Source: Sesamum alatum
Lineage: Eukaryota; Streptophyta; Magnoliopsida; Lamiales; Pedaliaceae
DNA: 64,000 nucleotides
Assembly (NCBI GenBank): GCA_034509735.1
Contig: JACGWO010000004.1
Location: 23,727,395-23,791,394, forward strand
Direction of reading: 5' to 3'
The notes under the pieces are model-generated. The model was not told where the DNA came from. It worked only from the letters and a program-made list of their open reading frames with translations, and did no database searches. This document shows positions 56,818-64,000 of the stretch, one piece after another. The translations under genes and the position numbers were made by a program. How positions within the stretch are numbered: the stretch's first letter is position 1; each line of letters opens with the position of its first letter.

Positions 56818-56962
56818 CGGGGCAACAGGGACGCCTAGAGCGCGAGCAGGGGCCGCAACCGTCTTCCCTTTTCTCTTCTTCCTCTTCCAGCGTCCGACCT
56901 CTTGCCATTCGCTTTGGAGGTCGAAGCATCTTCTATCAATACCGCCGACGCCAACTTGTGGG

Positions 56963-57550
56963 TCATTGCTCGTATTGACCCAGCATGTTGATCAACTCAT
57001 TAATAGACTTCTCAAGTCCGTTCATGTTGTAGTTTACAAAAAACGGGTCATAGGACGGAGGAAGCGGCTGGAGGATCATGTCAATGTATGTGTCATTGTT
57101 AAGCGCAGCTTTAAGGTCCTCGAGTTTCTCCACTAGGAAGAGCATCTTAACCCCATGACTTTGTATGGACGATCCTTCAGCAGGCTTAGTGGCAAAGATT
57201 GCTTTTGTGGCGACATATCTAATATGCCTATCCGTAACCGCATAAACCTCGTTAATGCGGAGCATTATGGTGGAGACGTTGTTCAGCCTCTCATATTGCT
57301 TCTGAATGTCGTTAGACATTAAAGGCAATATGATAGTGCGTACTTTTCGGTTGTCCTCATGCCATTTTTCGAACGTCAAACGTTCTTCTGGCGTGGACAC
57401 CTCTGGTAAGTCGCTCGGCGGCAGCTCATCCAAGACGTAGCCTTGATTCTCCAAACCGAGTACAATCCTCAGGTTTCTCCGCCAGTCCAAGTAATTCGTT
57501 TCGTTGAATTTATTAGTCTCAAGTACCATGGTTAATGGATTCTTAGACAT
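56963..57550 (-). pseudogene. El-12 Gag
   Basis: ATG at 57548-57550, MSKNPLTMVLETNKFNETNY, homologous to El-9 gag but with many replacements (YLDWRRNLR, LPEVSTPEERLTFEKWHED, LPPSYDPFFVNYN). The frame is uninterrupted for 195 codons, then shifts at about 56963 before the basic segment and CCHC knuckle. An upstream in-frame extension to 57646 exists, but the conserved start is at 57550. Confidence 0.9.
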
Positions 57551-59478
57551 ATCTACATTAATAAAATGTAAAGCAGAAATCAACAGATGATGGTAATATT
57601 GTTGTTCAAGTTGAACACTTGGTCTTTTAGTTTTTAACCCTCTCACTATTTATACGAAAGTCCGCTACTCTCAAGTGGAGTTTCGGGAAACCAATTCCTA
57701 GTGGGCTTGGGATCCACAAGCGTAATCTCCATGCCCCGCTTTTACGATTCACATGAAGAAGACCTCGTGGGAGATATCCAATATCATTCTCATCCAATGA
57801 GATTCCCAAAATATTTTGCCCCACCTATTCGCATGGTTATGAGGACTCCAAGCGAACCATGTTACTCAGTGTTGGGACCGACCCATCAACCAAATCATGC
57901 CTCAAACTGTCGGCCCCCACAACTCGTGAGACAGGGAAACAACGAGCGCAGTCTCTTTGTTCACGACAATAGAGGAGCTTCCCCCTAGTCCAAGTGTGCC
58001 ACAACTCGTGAGACCACACTTGAGTAGTGGTAGCTTCCTCACCATATTGTTGTGGATGGAAGGCTCAAAAAGATCAAAATACCATTTTGATCTAAGTCCA
58101 TTCTGGGCTTAACATTTAATTTGGTCCAACCAAATGAGAGTTTAATGTACGACCAGGACCTCATCACATTAAGGTGTTTTAGCATGCATAAATTTCTAAT
58201 ATTTAAAGCGATAAATAAATACGCCGCATTCAGAAAACATAGCATACCCCTGTTAAGATGATCACAAGCCCAACCTATGCCACCCACTGAGCCCGCAGTG
58301 AGTCTATGGTCTGTCTAGGGTGGTCCTAAATTATTACAAAGTGATATACCCATTGTCATTCCAATGGGCCTTGTGATGCTCTTGTTTCAAACCTTGATGC
58401 TCCACCTTGGGTGTCTGACTCCACAAACTTGTTAAAATAAAAAACCTCACCAATCTTATCTACTCTCATTACAATTGAAAGTAATACATGGGAAATAAAA
58501 ACAAGCATCAACATCATGAGGCTGAAATACGGGAGATGATAGTCCCAAAACAAGAGGCACACAGGCCCCACCCAATAGAAATGTAAATAATCATACCTTC
58601 ATCAATACACAAGGTCTAAGGTTCTTGTGATCATCCTATGTTGATTCCATCAACGCACATAACACAATTATTCCAAATAATTATGCTTAAATCATAGATA
58701 ATCCAAATATCCAAGTGATGTAATATGCCAAATTCAAATTTCAAATACAAAGAACATTATAAACAATGCATCCAATGCATGTATTAATCCCAAATTAATT
58801 AAGCAAATTTGATCTAATGAACAATCCAATTATTCCAAAATCAAATGTGCACAATAAATACATTTTTAGAATAATGTGCAGAAGAAATAGAAAATCAAAT
58901 TTCCAGAAAACGTCGAAAAACGACACAAAACGGCCCTGCCATCATACCTGTCGTGGAAAAAACGACACAAAAACGCCCTGTGCCGCGCTAGGCTCGGCTG
59001 GCAGCGGCATGTCTGCGCACAGCGCGCGCGCGCGCACCCCCTCGCCTGCTGGCCGAAACGAGCGCGCGCAGGCGCCCGCCTGCGCGCGGCCGCCCCTGCC
59101 AGCACGCACGCTGGCAGGCACGCCGGTCAGGCCTGCGCGCAGGCGTGAGCCCATGAGCGCCCGGCAGCGCGCCTGCCAGCCAGTGACCGGCCGGCAGGGG
59201 CGGCAGCCAACCCTTGCCGCTGCTGTCCGTTTTTTCATAATTTTTTGACATTCTTTTCAGCACAAATCAGCAATAATATACTGAAAATGAGCTTGTAATT
59301 CTAGATCCAATCTCACAAAATTAGCATGCTTAATGTCCATCAAATTTAAACAATTGAATGATCATATTCATTCATATATTCATGCAATCTAACATGCCAT
59401 TAAAGCCATAAAAGCAAGTAGATCATGCCAAACACATAGATCTATGCCCCTTACATCAAACTGGGCTCTAATACCACT
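57551..59478 (-). other. El-12 leader with primer site and GC island
   Basis: Minus strand. Primer site TGGTATTAGAGCCC at 59463-59476 (C to T variant). GC island at about 58972-59230, including a GCGCAGGCG/CGCCTGCGC-type stem at about 59066-59087. The paired motif, here CACGAGTTGTG in sense, is at 58000-58010 and 57918-57928. Same plan as El-9 though sequence has diverged. Confidence 0.84.
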
Positions 59479-61727
59479 TGAAGAACAAGCGGATCGCCCG
59501 GGAGCGCGAGCGGAAGCGAGAAAGCGTATATCAATACGTAATTTAAATCAAATCGCATATAAAGCGAAATTCCAAGAGGTGTACCCTTAGGTGCTCAACC
59601 GGGCGTTTGATGTAGGATGTATTAATCTTTAAAACATATATATAACACATAGGGCATAGATTAAAAGTTAAATCTACAAAAGCATAAATAAACATTACCT
59701 TTGTAGATTTCACGTATGCACGGTTACTTGCGTTGTTCCTTCTCCGGAATTCTCACAAAGTCCAAACGTATGGACTCTCCAAAGGTGATCCACACCACAT
59801 CGAAAGAAACACATGTTTTTCTTGCTAAAAGAAAACGGGTTTAGGAAGGGATCAGTTCAAGAGAAAAACACTATGAATTAGTGTTCTCTTAAACCTACTT
59901 TGTTCTTTCTTTTGATCCAAGACCAAATAAAGAAAACAAGTGGGAGAGGGAGAGAGAGGCCGAGAGTGAGAGAGAGAGGAGAGGCCGAGAGTGAGAGAGA
60001 GAGGAGAGGCCGAAAATGTGTTCTTCATTTCCTAGAAAAGATCAATTATGATTCTCTTACACAAGGTATCGTATATACTCATATATATATACATAATTAA
60101 TGTGATTATTGGAATGTGTCTAGGCTTATCCAAGGATGTCTAGATATATCCCAATCAATCACCATTAATTCTTCAATCAAGCCTACCAACTTTTAAGGTA
60201 TGATCAAATCATACCAAAAGGGAAGGGCTTGATTGGAGTTGATTTGTCTCATACCAAAAGAGACAAGTCAACCGCCAACTTGCATGCAACATGGCTGAAT
60301 TTTGCTTCCTCCAAGGGAGCATTTTCGGCCATACTCAATATTGGAAGAAGTCCAACTTCTTCCAATTCCTAAATAGGAATTCATTCTCCTCTCGGGTCAA
60401 AATTTAACGGACCAGGTTTTATCGTAATCCAGTTACGACGAACCCAAAATTAAATCCAATTTAATATCCACTTAAATTATTCCCGTTCGTCTTTTAATCC
60501 AATCAAAAGATCCAACATCTTGACTTTTCATATTTAATCGATAAATTCAATTTACCGATTAAACGAGAGCCCGATACAATATCGGCCCGTCCATCCAATG
60601 GACTACCCCTTAAGTACTCCAAGTGTTTATTTATCCTTCGAGATTGACTCCAAGTCAATCTCTCAACCTTCTCGGTGATTTGTGTTTGACCCTTTAGGTT
60701 CACCCTCAACTAGACTTGGGCCCGTGTCCCACAAAGGCCCGTTACCGTGGGTGGTCGTCTAGAAACGATCCATGGCACTAGAGACTAGGTGAATGTTGGC
60801 GTGAATATTTAGGCGCCGATTCCGTACGGGTACGGTCGTTCCGTCTATCGTCTCCCAGCCTTAGTCTAGGGTATGGAATTGGGCATCGGTTCCCATCCTT
60901 GACTAGGCATCTATGCTTAATACTCGAGACTAGGCATGCTTCATTGCGTCGACACAGGAAACTCTTTCCTGTTCGACCAACCACTATGGCCACAGCTTCA
61001 AACAGCATGAACGTGTCTCCGAGTGCATAGGAGATACCTCTGTCACATACTGATAGGGGACGGATCCTCTTCTTGGAACACACCGTCCTCGCTACACATT
61101 CCGACTGCACTGGACAAGGCTTATAAATGATCATCTTACAGAATGATCACCTCTCGCCAGATCCAAGATACAGCCGTCTTGTGCATGTGGCTGCCATAGT
61201 TCCCCAAGTTTGAGGACTACTCTCGACTATCGGAACCGGGGAAATCCAATCATACCGACCAAACCTCCAAGGCTTCCATATGATGATCCCCGCGAGTCAG
61301 TCCAGTCAGCTCGACCCCAGTCGACTAACCTATCAAGATCGTGTAGGCGTCCCACGCCTATCGCCGATGAAACATGACACTTATCCAATGAACACGACTC
61401 TTGATGCAAGTCTCAATAGGACTCTCGATGCCCTGTCTCGAGGTCCTCGACTTGGAACGTTTCAAACCCAACTCTCAATCAGTTGGTTTCATGACCACCA
61501 TCCAATGCGTGGCCCAACTGCATGAGTTGTTAACCGTGGTCTGTGGGCTTTGTAGCGATATAAGTAAAACACCATTTTAACATATGTAAAATGAGCGCAA
61601 CAAAGTAGGTACCAATAGTGACGAACACTCATTTTATTCATCACATAATAATATTACATTTACATCTAGTTGTCAAATAGGTTACAAATCGCCAAATCTA
61701 TTGGCTTTCTGGTCACCTATTCTAATA
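59479..61727 (-). repeat. El-12 5' LTR (2.25-kb type)
   Basis: Begins tgaagaacaagcggatcgcccggg. Its outer end is ctattctaata, where others have ctattctaaca, so the LTR start reads TATTAG. 2249 bp. A 25-bp purine-rich unit around gaggccgagagtgag is repeated 2-3 times at about 59957-60011. Confidence 0.88.
59940..60012. repeat. 25-bp purine-rich tandem repeat in El-12 LTR
   Basis: The GGCC landmark recurs at 59958, 59983 and 60008, giving a 25-bp period in a GA-rich tract. It is the equivalent of the (CT)n tract of other LTRs, read on the opposite strand. Confidence 0.8.
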
Positions 61728-62395
61728 GGAAGAACGTGAGACGTTTGAAATTTAGCAATAGGATAACCGGAAAGTCCGTAGCATCATACTTAAATCTATG
61801 ACCAATGAGATGCAAAAACAGTATGAAAGGCTGGACGATGTTCCTTCCATAATGGCTCATCTGAAGGATTGCTATGTAGTCTTTGACCGGCATACTAGGT
61901 ATGTCGCTACGAAGGCGTTCTTTGCAACAAAGATGACTGAAGAATCCTCTGTACATGAGCATGGGGTCAAGATGCTTACCTTAGTGGAAAAGCTCGAAGA
62001 CCTCAAAGCACGGTTCGATGTCGAGACATACATTGATGTGATCTTCAGTTGCTCCCACCCTTCTTCGATCAATTTATTATTAAATACAACATGAATGCAC
62101 TTGGGAAGGACTTACATGAGTTAATAAGTATGTTTGTCCAATACGAGGCAACGACCAAAAAGTCAATGCCGTCAGTATTGGTTGGAGAGGCTTCGACTTC
62201 CAAAGCGAAAGTCAAGGGTGCTAGAAGTTGGAAAATGAAGAAAGAAAAAGGCAAGGCCGTCCCAGCCGTTGCAAACGCTAAGAGTATTCCCGTTACAAAA
62301 GTGGGGAAAGTCAAGGGAAAGAAGAAAGGTGGCTCGAAGCAACAGTTAAGGGCAAATGACATATCCGTTCATTTCCGTGAGAAAGGACATTAGAA
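61728..62395 (+). pseudogene. El-13 gag, interrupted by El-12 and decayed
   Basis: Starts inside gag at EERETFE, just after the El-12 LTR; the gag start lies beyond El-12 and is not in the window. Two TAG stops follow within 15 codons (about 61755-61765). Frame 61798-62094 covers TNEMQKQYERLDDVPSIMAH to the LPPFF region with a frameshift near 62048, and 62049-62393 covers the rest. The knuckle is destroyed: the first two Cys are Ser and Phe and a TAG follows the His. Confidence 0.88.
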
Positions 62396-64000
62396 TAGAT
62401 ATTGCCCCAAATTCCTCTCCGAGCAAAGTATGTTTATGGTTGAAGTTAATATGGTCACTAACTCTACTTCTTGGGTATTTGACACTGGTTGTGGAGCTCA
62501 CATTTACAATAACTTGCAGGTGCTGATAAGAAGCAAAAAACTTAGTAAAGACGAGGTAGTCCTAAGGCTTGGCGATGGCAAGGCCGTTGCTGCTAAAGTT
62601 GTAGGAGTCGTTAGCTCAGTAGTTAGTGATCATATTAGGGTAGAATTAAAGGATTGTTATTATGTACCTAGCATGACCAAAAATATCATTTTCATTCAAT
62701 TGTTAGAAATTAGTGGTTTTGAATTTTGGATCAATAAAAATTGCTTTTCTTTGATAAATTATGGATTAACCAATCTACTAGGCACACTGAACAATGGCCT
62801 TTACATTCTCCAAAAGTATAAATTAATCATGACTTCTCAACACAAATGTAAATTAGATAATTTTGAGAATGCACAGTTGTGGCATGCAAAGCTAGGTCAC
62901 TTCTCTCAAGACAGAATCAAAAGATTGGTAGACTCAAAGAAACCTAGAGGTTGTGCGACTTGAGTAATCTACCAACTTGTGAATCCTACCTGAAAGGGAA
63001 AATGACGCAGAAGCCCTTTGTTGGACAAAGTAGGCTTGCGTCAGCTCTATTGGACTTGGTCCATATGGACGTGTGTGGACCACTAAACACTCAAGCTAGA
63101 GGTGGTTTCTCTTACTTCATAACCTTCACCAATGATCAGTCGGTATGGTTATGTATACCAAATGAGGTATAAGTCTGAAGCTCTTGTGAGGTTTAAAGAA
63201 TTTCGACTTGAAGTTGAGAACCAAACTGGGTGCAAAATTAAAGTCCTACATTCAAATCGAGGTGGCGAGTACTTATGTGGCGAATTCCTCAATTATCTAA
63301 AAAATGGTATAGTGTATGAATGGACACCTCAATTGAACGGAATCTATGAAAGGAAGAATTGAACCTTGTTGGACATGGTTCGATCCATGATGAGTTTGAT
63401 CGAGTTGCCCTTATCTTTTTGGGGCAACGCACTTGAAACAGCGGCCAACTTATTAAACATGGTGCCATCCAGTGTTGTGACCCAGACACCATATGAGATA
63501 TGGCACGTCACCTGCATCCTACAAATACTTGAGAGTGTGGGTAGCCCTACATACGTCAAGAGATTAGTTAGAGACAATGTAAAATCGAGATTTAGCTTGT
63601 GCAGGTTCGTTGCCTATTCGAAGAAAACTGCAGGTTATTACCTTTATGACCCCTCAGAACAAAAAGTATTTATTTCGAGGAATGGAGTGTTCTTGGGAAA
63701 AAGATTTCCATCGGATTCCGAACGTGATGAACTGCTCCTTGAGGAATCAAGCGAGACACATCAGTCATCAGTGCCAGGAGCCACAGATACTTCGTTAGGA
63801 GGTTTTAGGTTAAGTTCCCAATGGATTGAGCGTCCTTGCGAGGCTCAGCATGTTGGACAACCTCTTCAGGCCCAGCATGTCAAACAAACCTCCCGATGAG
63901 TCAACTGCGGTACCAGAACTGTCGGCTCCTATCATGTCTGTGCCCCCAGTTCCCACTGATGTTCTAGTCCTCTGTAGGTCAGCTAGAGTCCGACGTCCTC
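62396..64000 (+). pseudogene. El-13 pol: protease and integrase, runs off the window
   Basis: Protease DTG in FDTGCGAHIYNNL (frame 62430-62963). Pre-integrase zinc region (LWHAKLGHFSQDRIKRLVDS, then CESY). Integrase pieces in three frames: HMDVCGPL, then HSNRGGEY (first catalytic Asp kept, second replaced by Asn) and an IYERKN segment that keeps Glu but has lost several codons before it. A TGA at 63359-63361 and further shifts follow. 63366-63899 carries the integrase C-terminal part. Resembles El-12 more than El-9 (KDEVVLRLGDGKAVAA). Confidence 0.88.

Larger units (their letters stand above)
52484..61727 (-). mobile_element. El-12: minus-strand Ty1/copia element, 5' LTR to RT
   Basis: Reads right to left: 5' LTR (59479-61727), primer site, leader, gag, protease, integrase, RT. 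RNase H and 3' LTR are cut off by El-11. It is interrupted by sLTR-3. It has a longer LTR (2.25 kb) and clearly different protein sequence from El-9, so it is a second sub-family. It sits inside the gag of plus-strand El-13. Confidence 0.9.

Overview
The window is repeat-rich nuclear DNA from a flowering plant, probably a eudicot. About 59 of the 64 kb are nested Ty1/copia LTR retrotransposons. All are members or sub-families of one lineage: the LTRs share TGTTAGAATAGG...CTTTCA ends and the primer site is of the initiator-tRNA-Met type (TGGTATCAGAGC). No bacterial, organellar, rRNA or tRNA gene was seen. I name the elements El-1 to El-13 and the solo LTRs sLTR-1 to sLTR-3. The species cannot be named from the sequence.

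Layout. 1-9720: minus-strand leaders and LTRs (El-1, sLTR-1, El-2 and an old LTR fragment). 9721-14361: the only island without copia sequence. It holds a small gene-like locus on the minus strand at 11798-12318 that looks like a multi-copy PIP-type (SGPSxxGxGH) secreted-peptide precursor, then a decayed CACTA-type DNA transposon end at 13538-13550. 14362-29861: plus-strand El-4, interrupted by El-5 (itself carrying sLTR-2), a recombinant fragment El-5b, and the 5' end of El-6. 29862-30361: a gap of exactly 500 N. 30362-47968: a partial LTR, then El-8, split inside its integrase gene by the nearly complete 10.4-kb El-9 (33316-43711, 5-bp target duplication TGGAC). 47969-52483: minus-strand El-10 and El-11 5' ends. 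52484-61727: minus-strand El-12, split by sLTR-3. 61728-64000: plus-strand El-13 gag-pol, running off the window.

How the parts work. El-9 gives the reference order: LTR, tRNA primer site, a 2.3-kb untranslated leader, gag, CCHC knuckle, protease, integrase (DD35E), reverse transcriptase (YVDD), RNase H, polypurine tract, LTR. The LTR has a dense group of WRKY-type TTGAC sites just before a TATA box. The leader has two structures that ordinary annotation does not explain. One is a very GC/CpG-rich island made of successive hairpins with purine loops. The other is a pair of CACGAGTCGTG motifs 78-82 bp apart, about 370-390 bases before gag.

Limits. The two El-9 LTRs differ mainly by single-base indels, so some reading-frame breaks, including that in the peptide gene, may be assembly errors. 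All homology calls are from reading motifs and comparing copies within the window. No database search was possible.
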